A stretch of DNA of 64,000 bases from an uncultured Microscilla sp. (GTDB lineage Bacteria > Bacteroidota > Bacteroidia > Cytophagales > Microscillaceae): the NCBI RefSeq assembly GCF_947493425.1, contig NZ_CANLRP010000014.1, forward strand, positions 1 through 64,000. The letters are read 5' to 3'. Made by a program: the position numbers and the translations under genes. How positions within the stretch are numbered: the first letter of the stretch is position 1; every line of letters starts with the position of its first letter. This document shows positions 1 to 7,385 of this stretch, one piece after another. The notes beneath the pieces are model-generated. The model saw only the letters and a list, made by a program, of their open reading frames with translations, did no database searches and was not told the DNA's origin.

Positions 1-1
1 C

Positions 2-337
2 ACTAGTCAAAAGCAACTCGTGAGTTATGCAGGCTATGATGTGCAGTATAATGACTCAGGCACACATAAAGGGAAAACTCAAATCTCTAAGAGAGGCAAT
101 ACACACATCAGAAGAATTTTATATATGCCAGCATTCTGTGCAATAAATAAAGAGGGAGTTTTCGCTGATTTGTACCAAAGAGTCTTTGAAAGAACCAAAA
201 TAAAGATGAAAGGCTATACTGCCGTGCAAAGGAAGTTGCTGGTGATGATCTATACCTTATGGAAGAAAAATGAGGAGTTTGACTACAACCATCAAAATAA
301 CAAAATTGTAGAAGAGCAAGATGCTCTCCTACACTAG
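2..337 (+). CDS. IS110-family transposase, C-terminal part (5' end outside window)
   Basis: The frame is open to the window edge, so a GTG at 20 is probably not the true start. About 112 residues are visible. They match the C-terminal transposase_20 (IS116/IS110/IS902) region: a 'QLVSYAGYD' block, then 'KTQISKRGNTHIRRILYMPA', then a conserved 'RTKIKMKGYTAVQRKLLVMIYTLWKKNE' style ending (quoted in pieces: RTKIKMKG, AVQRKLLVMIYTLW). IS110 enzymes are DEDD transposases/recombinases that act without classical terminal inverted repeats. The catalytic N-terminal domain lies outside the window, so intactness cannot be judged. The element's right end should fall within a few hundred bases after the stop, but no boundary is recognisable. 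Confidence 0.85.
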   Translation, partial: TSQKQLVSYAGYDVQYNDSGTHKGKTQISKRGNTHIRRILYMPAFCAINKEGVFADLYQRVFERTKIKMKGYTAVQRKLLVMIYTLWKKNEEFDYNHQNNKIVEEQDALLH

Positions 338-446
338 GTAGTTACTGCTGTAACTCCTTTTGGGTAAGGCAAAGATAAATACATCTTTGAAAATATTCAA
401 AATATTGAAATATTTATATTAAAAAACTTGAATTTTAAGATAGTAT

Positions 447-477
447 CTATCGACTAAATACTATGGACTATTGTTAT
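447..477 (-). repeat. 31-bp inverted copy of the repeat at 2218-2248
   Basis: These 31 bases read as the exact reverse complement of 2218-2248 (compared by eye). The motif contains ATAGTCCATAGTATTTAG-like sequence. This copy ends three bases before the stop codon of the 480-887 gene. The two copies therefore bracket a block of three minus-strand genes. Confidence 0.8.
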
Positions 478-479
478 CA

Positions 480-887
480 TTACTTGCTTAGCTTCTCTAC
501 TTTTAGCATATCTTGAGTAAGTGCCAATACTTTATAAGTGGCTTTTTTCTTGATCACCAAAAGCGTTTGATATACCCCTTGAGTTTGCCATTTCCACTGG
601 TAGTCATACCCTGAAGGTCCCGTATCATTGCCACACATTCTCCAACGTAACTGACGCAGCTTCCCTCCTTTTTTGATAATCATACCTGCGTGTTTATGCC
701 TCATTTCTACCCCTTTTGAATCTGCCAGGCGGTGAGGGCGGTACACAGTAACTGTTTTGGTGGACTCTTTTGCCGAAATCACCCAATGCTGATAAATATA
801 CTGTTTGTCTATGCCAGGTGATTTGGTTGTGGGTGTAGCAAAAGAAGCATTCAGGGCAATCATCAATGATAAAAATAGCGTTTGCAT
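480..887 (-). CDS. small secreted protein of unknown function
   Basis: The product has 135 residues. The N-terminus, MQTLFLSLMIALNASFATP, looks like a Sec signal peptide with cleavage after about residue 17, so the mature protein is probably periplasmic or exported. The rest is basic and beta-rich, with 'YQHWVISAKESTKTVTVYRP' and a 'RWRMCGNDTGPSGYDYQWKW' stretch containing its only cysteine. No family was recognised. It is the last of three consecutive minus-strand genes lying between inverted copies of a 31-bp repeat. Coding use is supported by a clean signal peptide and the absence of a competing frame. Confidence 0.6.
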   Translation of the reverse strand: MQTLFLSLMIALNASFATPTTKSPGIDKQYIYQHWVISAKESTKTVTVYRPHRLADSKGVEMRHKHAGMIIKKGGKLRQLRWRMCGNDTGPSGYDYQWKWQTQGVYQTLLVIKKKATYKVLALTQDMLKVEKLSK

Positions 888-967
888 AATATTGTGAGTT
901 GTTATGTTCTAAACTTTACCTGATAGACAGCGACAATGCCAAAAAGGAGTAGGCAATTTTTTTTTCA

Positions 968-1402
968 CTATAACAAATGACGAGAACCCTCTTTAAACAT
1001 CACTCCATTGTATGCACAGGCATCATCGCCACAGTTATGCTTAGAGTAATACCCAAAATTGCGGTGTTTGATACGTTTGGCTTTGAGAATCTTTTCTTTG
1101 TTTCGACGAATATCTTCCCGTATTTTGGCCTTATCTGCCACTGTCAAGTCATCTTCTTCACCCAATATTGTCAGGGCAAAATAGGTGTTGGGATCTTTAA
1201 CTTGCAAAAAATTAAAGGTTTTGCTAAAGTATTCATTGGCTAGGTCTCTCATCTCTATTTTTTGTTTGATGCTCAGTTTTTCGTGTTCTACTATTGCCCT
1301 ATAAACACCCAAAGTGTTGAAATCAGCGTACTTTTTGTGGTTTACAATGATTTCTTTTAGCCGTTTGTAACTCAATTGGTTAAACTGTTTGTTGATCTTC
1401 AT
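968..1402 (-). CDS. hypothetical protein, lysine-rich, cytoplasmic
   Basis: The product has 144 residues, with no signal peptide or membrane segment. It is mainly helical and charged, beginning MKINKQFNQLSYKRLKEIIV. Near the end it carries 'HNCGDDACAYNG', a pair of cysteines five apart that could bind metal, though no known zinc-ribbon spacing is matched. It sits 80 bases upstream of the small secreted gene on the same strand. The 295 bases on its other side (1403-1697) contain no convincing gene. They hold an interrupted inverted repeat, TTGCCCC...GGGGCAA, near 1597-1638. No family was recognised. Confidence 0.55.
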   Translation of the reverse strand: MKINKQFNQLSYKRLKEIIVNHKKYADFNTLGVYRAIVEHEKLSIKQKIEMRDLANEYFSKTFNFLQVKDPNTYFALTILGEEDDLTVADKAKIREDIRRNKEKILKAKRIKHRNFGYYSKHNCGDDACAYNGVMFKEGSRHLL

Positions 1403-1697
1403 ATTGTCGTCAAATAATTTTGTAAGGTTTGATACTAATTGTCTTATTTACGAATAAAAAAAGGTAGAATTTTTATCGACGTTTTACGATTATTTTACCC
1501 ACCCAAAAACACAACACTAGTCAGGGTGTTCCGTGCAAAAAAGCGTCAAACCAATCCATTGGTTGCATTCCGTGCGCACCTCCAGCTATCCAACGCAATT
1601 TGCCCCAAATGTGGGGTTCGGGAAAGAAAGGGGCAAGCCCCAGCGTAAGTGATACCAGCAGCCAAATTCCTATGTTTTTCATACCTTTTATATTTTT

Positions 1698-2219
1698 TTA
1701 TTCTTTTGCCAAAAGCACTTCTATCAAACGAGCCTCTATCAATGCGATGTGCTCACTTACCACACCCAACTCTTCAGTTTCGTTGCTGGCAAAGTCTATT
1801 CCACCAAAACGGATTTCTTCCAGCACTTCGTCGAAAACTTCGTTGTTTGCCTTCGCTTTAGCTTTTCTCAACTCATAAGCCTCTTGGCTTTTCATCCTTT
1901 TTGCTTGGTTACGCAACAATGTTCTTTTCTTACGGTGTAACTCTTCCAGCATGTCGTACCCCCTTGCCCAGCCGGGCAACACTTTGCCTTTGTTTGCCTC
2001 AAGCAGGGTTGCCAAAGTTTCACTGCCTGAAATATGATTCAATATCAACCAACCAAAACCATACTCCAGGCACAAAGCCCTTTTAGTAGCATTGCTGGTC
2101 AGGGCCTGCGCCAGGGCATCACTGTAGCCTTGTTGTTGTATCATAAGCAAAGCCAGCCTCCAGTGGTCTTCGTTGGTGCTGGCAAGCAAGCGTATCAATT
2201 TTTGGGTATGATCTGTCAT
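1698..2219 (-). CDS. hypothetical helical protein
   Basis: The product has 173 residues. The N-terminal third (KLIRLLASTNEDHWRLALLM) reads like the short 'L-L-S-D-x-x-N-x-x-L-A-x-x-L' lead-in seen in many leucine-rich-repeat or helical-repeat proteins of this lineage, but no full repeat array follows. Residues about 95-130 (KKRTLLRNQAKRMKSQ onward) are strongly charged and could form a coiled coil. There is no signal peptide. The start codon lies inside the 31-bp repeat copy at 2218-2248, so the repeat supplies this gene's upstream region. Function unknown. Confidence 0.55.
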   Translation of the reverse strand: MTDHTQKLIRLLASTNEDHWRLALLMIQQQGYSDALAQALTSNATKRALCLEYGFGWLILNHISGSETLATLLEANKGKVLPGWARGYDMLEELHRKKRTLLRNQAKRMKSQEAYELRKAKAKANNEVFDEVLEEIRFGGIDFASNETEELGVVSEHIALIEARLIEVLLAKE

Positions 2220-2450
2220 AACAATAGTCCATAGTATTTAGTCGATAGCCCATAGCTGATTCGAGTAAATGTTCACCTTGTTAAATACTGTAAACCAGTA
2301 TTTTATATTGAGATTGTATACTCACTTTATTTTTAAAAGTGTTTCGGTTTTATGCCTAAACACCCAGTTAAATAGTTTTTAAATTCATAAATGACTGATA
2401 AACAGCAAACAACTTTGACTAAAATCACTGCGGAGTATTGTAAGCATTAG
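2218..2450 (+). repeat. interspersed repeat of about 230 bp, copy 1
   Basis: By eye this stretch resembles 23963-24205 along most of its length. Shared blocks include ATTCGAGTAAATGTT, TTTTATGCCTAAACAC-like, TTAAATAGTTTTTAAA and CAACTTTGACTAAAATCACT. Each copy starts immediately upstream of a minus-strand gene and extends away from it. The first 31 bases also occur inverted at 447-477. No open reading frame is present. The 344-base gap 2220-2563 holds only this repeat and the terminator that follows. Confidence 0.7.
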
Positions 2451-2493
2451 ATTTTTCAATAATATGAGGTCATTTACATCTACTGACTGTCAG

Positions 2494-2535
2494 CAAAAAA
2501 GCCCTTCCTTACCAAAGTAAAGAAGAGCAAAAAAA
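2494..2535 (-). terminator. rho-independent terminator of the first giant orphan gene
   Basis: Read on the minus strand, 2528-2501 forms a 12-bp stem (GCTCTTCTTTAC with GTAAGGAAGGGC, including G-U pairs) with a TTTG loop, followed by TTTTTT. It lies just downstream of the 2564-6199 stop. An equivalent hairpin follows the paralogous gene at 7322-7360. Confidence 0.8.
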
Positions 2536-2563
2536 TACCTACTCAAGTAAACCACCTGCCCAA

Positions 2564-5500
2564 TTACTCTGTATCAGGTGTTCGTTTTTTGCGAGGTCCT
2601 ATATCACTTTCCAGTTCTTTTACATGCTTACGAACCTCCTCGACAAGCTCTAGCTCTAGTTGGTTGTGCTCTAGTGGCTCTTGCTCCTTTTCTTTTTGGT
2701 TTACGTGTTGCTCAAGCCTACTATCTACATCAAACTCTTTGCTTATTTCTACCTCTTTTTGCCTTAACTTTGTATTATACTGTGAGTGATTTTTTTTGTC
2801 TTTTTTGTTGCCAAACAAGCCAGGGTTATTTACCCGCTCCACTCCGTCTTTTTCTAAAGAGTTTTTGGCATAACGGTTCAGCAAACGCCAATCCCAAATG
2901 GCAAAATGTTTACGTAACATTTTATTAAATCCAGCTTTGACAGATTTTTTGGTACGATAATAATGAAGGTATTCAACTGCTGCTCTTGGATCGTGATTGA
3001 TCATCAACACTTTTTTGGTGTCTCTTTTCAACCGTCTAATTCCTGATTTAAGCTTTGAAGCTTCCTTGTTCTTTTTGAGCCTTACCAAAGCCTCATGCTT
3101 GGCCACCATTATAGAGAGTGTATCTAACATTTGACTCTCGGCTCCTTTGCCTTGCTCGGTGAGTTGCTCTACCAGCTCATCGTAGTTTTTTGACTTATTG
3201 CCTAAGGCTTCTTCTGCCTGGTCAAATGTTTGGCGTAGTTTTATATATTTTTCACGCTCAGGCGAAATTCCTTTGACGGCTTTTGAAAACCCTTTTTTAC
3301 GATCTTTTAAGAACTGACGCCCATTAAGTTTGGTGTTGTTTTGATCAGGGGTAAGGCGGTACTTGCCTTTTTCATCAGGAGCAGCCTCAAAAGCAAATTG
3401 CCCCTTGCCAAGCTCCCATCTTGCCAAGCTATATTGTGCCAACGAAAACTCTTGTTGCAATAAGTTAAAGAATAGTCCCCCACTAATATCAAATGTTGGG
3501 GTAACTGTAGCCTCTGCCCGCATTCTAAACTTGTCCTCAGGAAGCTCCCCTTGCCTCAACACTTTGTCAGCATTGCGGTTAAACACCAGAGTAGCACCTG
3601 CCTGAAGGTCGCCTGCCATCGACACTCCAAAGCGTCCCATGAGCATTCCTGAAATAGAGGCAATATTGGCAAGCCCAATAGAAGCCCCCAGCCCTGCGGT
3701 AAGTCCTACCCCAGCATTAAACCCAGCGTTTCCACTTATTTTGAGGTATTTATCTCCTTTATTATTTTGGTTACGCTTATCTGTTTTATCCATGGTGACA
3801 TCCAACGAAGCACGCGCCCCCAACTTGGCATCCAGGGCAGCCTTGCCTACCAAGTTGGCCCCTGGCACTGCCGGAATGGGCGTTTCTACCAGTACTTTGA
3901 AAATATTATAGTGTTGGTCAAAGCCTCCGGAAAGCTTTCCTTTGAGCCCTTGGTCGGTAATTTTGAGCGACAGCATAAAACCTGCATATTCTGCAGTAAA
4001 CTCATTGAGTGCCCACTTGGGAGCTTCGCCAAACTTAAAGCTTGCTTTGCTCAACGACACCTTGCCCACAGTAGCGCTTACCTGCAAAGTTTTAATGATG
4101 CTGAAAATATTTTCCAGGTCACCAAATACGCCTCCACCTTTGAGCGCCTCATCGTCCCCATTACTATTGCCACCCTTGGTATACATCAGTTGAGCCTTGG
4201 CAATGTCTAACTGGTTATCTTTCAAGTGAGCATCGTTAAATGATATGCCAATCCGTCCGTCCATAATTTGAGCATCAAAAGTATTGACTCCAGCCAGCCA
4301 GGGCTTTTTACGGGTTTGATCATACTTGACATAAGCTTTGCCCACTTTGGCATTAAAGTAATTGTTGTCTTTCAAAAGATCCATATCACTTTCAGCACCT
4401 ATGGTTACCTTGTTGTTTTCGTCAATGCTTCCACTCAGCAAGAAATTACTAATCGTGAGCACATCTTTGAGTATTTCAAACTGATCGCCTGAACCAATAG
4501 AAATATCCCCATTGATTAATTTGCCATCATTGTCCAGGTCAAAATTAAGTGTACCATCAAACTGATGATCTAACAGGTTTGCCTTGGCAGCAGTTTCAAA
4601 ATGTAGTCCTTTGTCTTTGCTCCACTCTGCCTTCATACTGCTTACCTGAAAGGTATCGCCCGCTACGTTTACTTTTTTGAGTTCTAGCCCCATAGACTGT
4701 AGCCCTTGGTTGGTAATACGAATTTTGGTCAAATGCACTGCCCCTATTTCAAATGCCTTATTGAGCTTGAGCAATTGGTCGGTAAGGAGTATATCATCGT
4801 TTTTATACTCAAAATTTCCTCCCCAATCAAGCCTTACTGTATGGTCATCAGAGTTGAGCAGCTTTCTTCCAAAAATATTGAATCCCATGCCAAACTTTAC
4901 CTCGGCACCTCCTGACTTATACATTGGGTCTTCTTCTTTGCCCCAAATTAACTGACTCAAGTAGCCTTGTTGACTCTCCATCTGGGTTTCACTGTCCCAA
5001 CTCTTAATGTCGGTATGGTGCATGTTCATCCAGAAAAAACGGTTTTTATCAGGCGAGTCTTGAGGTTTTTTACCTTTTGGGGCTTGTACCTTAGGTAGGT
5101 TAAGCTTTTCAGGCTCTTGCTCATCTTCTTTGCCCATATAATTATAGTCATAATATTTGGCCGTCATTCCGGTGGTTCCTACCACAGTAGAGCCAAGAGC
5201 CAGTTTAGAAGCCAGCTGGGGTTTCCCCATATACAAGCTACCTGCAGCGGCCAAAAAGCCCAAGGCTGCCAGCAGTATACCTCCACTGCCTACTTTGCCT
5301 ATTTTAGAGTTATTGGAGAGTACAAAGTCGCTAAAAGATTTGCCTGTATCCATTTTTTGCCAGCCCCATGCAAGCAGTTGTGACAAAGTAAAGTTTTGAA
5401 GCTTTGCCAGCTCCTTTTTAGAGGTTTTGGCGGCTTTTTCGGCAAGTGAAATCACATGTCCTAAAAGCATTGAACGATTACTAATGCCACGTTTCAAATC

Positions 5501-6199
5501 ATCATACCTTGCCTGCAGGTCAGTCAGGTAACTAAGGCTTTCTGACATGACAGTGACATTGTGAATAGTTTTTGGGGTGGCTTTTTTACCCAATGACATC
5601 ACATAAGCAGTACCTCGCCCAATCACATATTTAAGAAAAACCCTCACCAGGTGCAGCCCTGGGCTATTTACCGTTTGGTAAGTGTCGTGGGCAGTTTTTA
5701 GGGCTGTACCATATTTATCTATGGCAGCCCCCATTTTGGTTACCGAATCCTGAAAACCAGTATATTGGTCTACATAACTATTGATTTGACCTGTCCAACT
5801 TGGCTGTGCGCTCAACATAGCACTTCCAGTCAGGTAATCCATTGCCGAACCTGCCGAGCTTAGGAGTTGGGCAACCAAGTCTTTCCCAATCTGATCGGAA
5901 TATTTATGGAGTAGGCTCTTTAGCGCCTCGAAACCCACATTTTCGTTTACCGCAAGCACATCAAACACCTTGGAGTTAGTATCTCGCTTGCCCAATTCCA
6001 CTGGTTTTTGTTTTGCCTTATGAAGCGGCTTTATGTGGCTACGAATCACATTTTGATGTTTTGATTTATGTGATTCGGGCAGAGATTTCGACGATCCTCC
6101 AAGTTTCTTTTTCGACGACTGGTTTTGCTGATTTTTGTTTTTTTGTGTACTACCTTGACTTTCTTGTTCTTTGGTAGTCTCTTGTATTTTTTCCGGCAT
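2564..6199 (-). CDS. giant orphan protein A, paralog of 7386-11177; function unknown
   Basis: The product has 1211 residues and no signal peptide. Residues about 1-70 are Lys/Gln/Ser/Asn-rich and probably disordered. About 80-300 are helical (a conserved block GFEALKSLL, LLSSAGSAMDYLTG, HLVRVFLKYVIGR). About 305-345 hold a Gly/Ala-rich hydrophobic segment. From about 385 (FFWMNMHHTDIK, GYLSQLIWGKEEDPMY) to about 970 the protein is beta-rich, with repeated short amphipathic strands and an unusual Gly-rich stretch (GLTAGLGASIGLANIASISG near 831). The C-terminal 200 residues are charged and helical and end in RKKRTPDTE. It is strongly similar to the neighbouring 1263-residue protein. No catalytic motif was recognised. 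Lack of a signal peptide in such a large, export-like protein leaves open a non-Sec route; cargo of a contractile injection system is one guess. Confidence 0.8.
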   Translation of the reverse strand: MPEKIQETTKEQESQGSTQKNKNQQNQSSKKKLGGSSKSLPESHKSKHQNVIRSHIKPLHKAKQKPVELGKRDTNSKVFDVLAVNENVGFEALKSLLHKYSDQIGKDLVAQLLSSAGSAMDYLTGSAMLSAQPSWTGQINSYVDQYTGFQDSVTKMGAAIDKYGTALKTAHDTYQTVNSPGLHLVRVFLKYVIGRGTAYVMSLGKKATPKTIHNVTVMSESLSYLTDLQARYDDLKRGISNRSMLLGHVISLAEKAAKTSKKELAKLQNFTLSQLLAWGWQKMDTGKSFSDFVLSNNSKIGKVGSGGILLAALGFLAAAGSLYMGKPQLASKLALGSTVVGTTGMTAKYYDYNYMGKEDEQEPEKLNLPKVQAPKGKKPQDSPDKNRFFWMNMHHTDIKSWDSETQMESQQGYLSQLIWGKEEDPMYKSGGAEVKFGMGFNIFGRKLLNSDDHTVRLDWGGNFEYKNDDILLTDQLLKLNKAFEIGAVHLTKIRITNQGLQSMGLELKKVNVAGDTFQVSSMKAEWSKDKGLHFETAAKANLLDHQFDGTLNFDLDNDGKLINGDISIGSGDQFEILKDVLTISNFLLSGSIDENNKVTIGAESDMDLLKDNNYFNAKVGKAYVKYDQTRKKPWLAGVNTFDAQIMDGRIGISFNDAHLKDNQLDIAKAQLMYTKGGNSNGDDEALKGGGVFGDLENIFSIIKTLQVSATVGKVSLSKASFKFGEAPKWALNEFTAEYAGFMLSLKITDQGLKGKLSGGFDQHYNIFKVLVETPIPAVPGANLVGKAALDAKLGARASLDVTMDKTDKRNQNNKGDKYLKISGNAGFNAGVGLTAGLGASIGLANIASISGMLMGRFGVSMAGDLQAGATLVFNRNADKVLRQGELPEDKFRMRAEATVTPTFDISGGLFFNLLQQEFSLAQYSLARWELGKGQFAFEAAPDEKGKYRLTPDQNNTKLNGRQFLKDRKKGFSKAVKGISPEREKYIKLRQTFDQAEEALGNKSKNYDELVEQLTEQGKGAESQMLDTLSIMVAKHEALVRLKKNKEASKLKSGIRRLKRDTKKVLMINHDPRAAVEYLHYYRTKKSVKAGFNKMLRKHFAIWDWRLLNRYAKNSLEKDGVERVNNPGLFGNKKDKKNHSQYNTKLRQKEVEISKEFDVDSRLEQHVNQKEKEQEPLEHNQLELELVEEVRKHVKELESDIGPRKKRTPDTE

Positions 6200-6974
6200 A
6201 CAACGCTTTGAGTCTTATATCTTAGGGTATAGCAATGCCACATTTATGGCAGTATTTGCCCAAGATTGTTTGATAAAAAGGAAAGTGAGCTTTTAGGTAA
6301 TCAGGAATACTCCTTTTTATTGAATGGCTACCTCATACATTTGATAAATATGCAAAGGACATACATCCAGGGGGCAACCTATCATTAGGCTGTTAAAAGA
6401 ATACCTGAAATTAAAATAAAATAGGGGCGTGTTAATATACCGGAGGGGCTTTGACCCTGTGGTGAGTATATTCGGATATGGTTGTATTTGAATAAAATAT
6501 TTCACAAAAATCACACACGAGATTTTTGTTATTTTGAATAAATGAAATGTGTAACATAAAATTTCTTTTTTAAAATGTGGTGAATTTTAAGTTGCTATTA
6601 CTTTGGGCATTTTAGCGCAGGAGGTTAAAAACAAATACCAGCAATTAAACTGTTATACTCTGTTTTTTTATGGTGGCAAGCGATGTGTTAACTATCGTAC
6701 CTTTACTTGTTGTTGTTGTTGTTGTGTGTATTTTTTTAATTCTATTATATAGACTGCGCCAGTTAACTTTAATTTGTTTATATACTTGTTATACAGGTTA
6801 ATATTCTAAAAAAAATCAATTACAACAAAATTTATACCATTATACTATATATACAAGGTGCTATAAATACCTCACTCTCTGACAGTTAAAACATAGGTTG
6901 AACAAGTATCAATCAAAGGTTTTTTGGGTGGATATAGCACCTAAAAAGAATGAGTATAGAAGATAACTCAAAAT
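6200..6974. other. AT-rich intergenic region upstream of giant gene A
   Basis: No credible gene is present. The stretch matches, in patches, the region upstream of giant gene B (for example AAGATTGTTTGATAAAA at about 6265 and 11239, and ACAAGG-GCTATAAA-like near 6850 and 11944), so it belongs to the duplicated unit. A (TTG)6 microsatellite lies at 6707-6725, over 500 bases from the start codon. No TAnnTTTG promoter could be placed with confidence. Confidence 0.6.
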
Positions 6975-7020
6975 AAAATCCCGCAAATACCAGTATTTAC
7001 ACTGTTATTTGTGGGATTTG
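6975..7020 (-). terminator. hairpin left downstream of the Sel1 remnant
   Basis: AAATCCCGCAAATA at 6976-6989 pairs with TATTTGTGGGATTT at 7006-7019. It corresponds to the terminator of the intact Sel1 gene at 12229-12271, so it is the terminator of the decayed copy. Confidence 0.75.
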
Positions 7021-7040
7021 AAAGCTATTATAAATTGTTT

Positions 7041-7221
7041 ATTTGAATGCCTTTTTTATACCAGGTCATAATATAGGTCAAGTAGGTCTCTGCTACCACC
7101 ATTTTAGACATGTTGGCAGTTTGGGGGTGGTCGGCTTTGCTAAAATAAGGAAAAACATCATTGCAAACATAAAGGCAGACAACCACAAAAGAGCAATTGC
7201 CAAACAAAAGATTTTTTTCAT
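7041..7221 (-). pseudogene. remnant of a Sel1-repeat gene (copy of 12292-13452)
   Basis: The start codon and signal-peptide region survive: the first 17 codons read MKKIFCLAIALLWLSAF, nearly identical to the intact gene. They are then joined directly, out of frame, to sequence corresponding to codons about 104-145 of the intact gene (the region encoding YVCNDVFPYF through TWYKKG). All Sel1 repeats are missing. The frameshifted reading ends at a stop after about 42 codons. The bases just upstream of the start (TGTTATTGGAT, TTTTTTATCAGTGTTTG) also match the intact gene. This is a clear deletion derivative within the duplicated segment. Confidence 0.88.
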
Positions 7222-7321
7222 GTTATTGGATATTTTTTATCAGTGTTTGAATAATTATCCTGACAAGTGAACTGGGCGAAAAATAGTAGGGTAGAGTACG
7301 CCTACATCTACTGACCGTCAG

Positions 7322-7360
7322 CAAAAAAACCCTTCCTTACCAAAGTAAAGAAGGGCAAAA
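7322..7360 (-). terminator. rho-independent terminator of giant gene B
   Basis: On the minus strand GCCCTTCTTTAC and GTAAGGAAGGGT form a 12-bp stem with a TTTG loop, followed by a run of seven T (7329-7356 plus tail). It is nearly identical to the hairpin behind the paralog. Confidence 0.85.
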
Positions 7361-7385
7361 ACACACCTATTTATCACCCGCCCAA

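Noticed and set aside
977-1243. Plus-strand 88-codon frame opposite 968-1402
   Set aside because: Hydrophobic, Phe-rich antisense shadow of the lysine-rich minus-strand gene.
1439-1648. Plus-strand 69-codon frame with a CPKCG-like motif
   Set aside because: TTG start, no family, composition of a shadow frame across palindromic intergenic DNA. The CxxC pair is too little to call a gene.
6707-6725. (TTG)6 microsatellite as a phase-variation tract
   Set aside because: It is a trinucleotide over 500 bases from any start codon, so slippage would not switch a reading frame; a promoter spacing role has no support.
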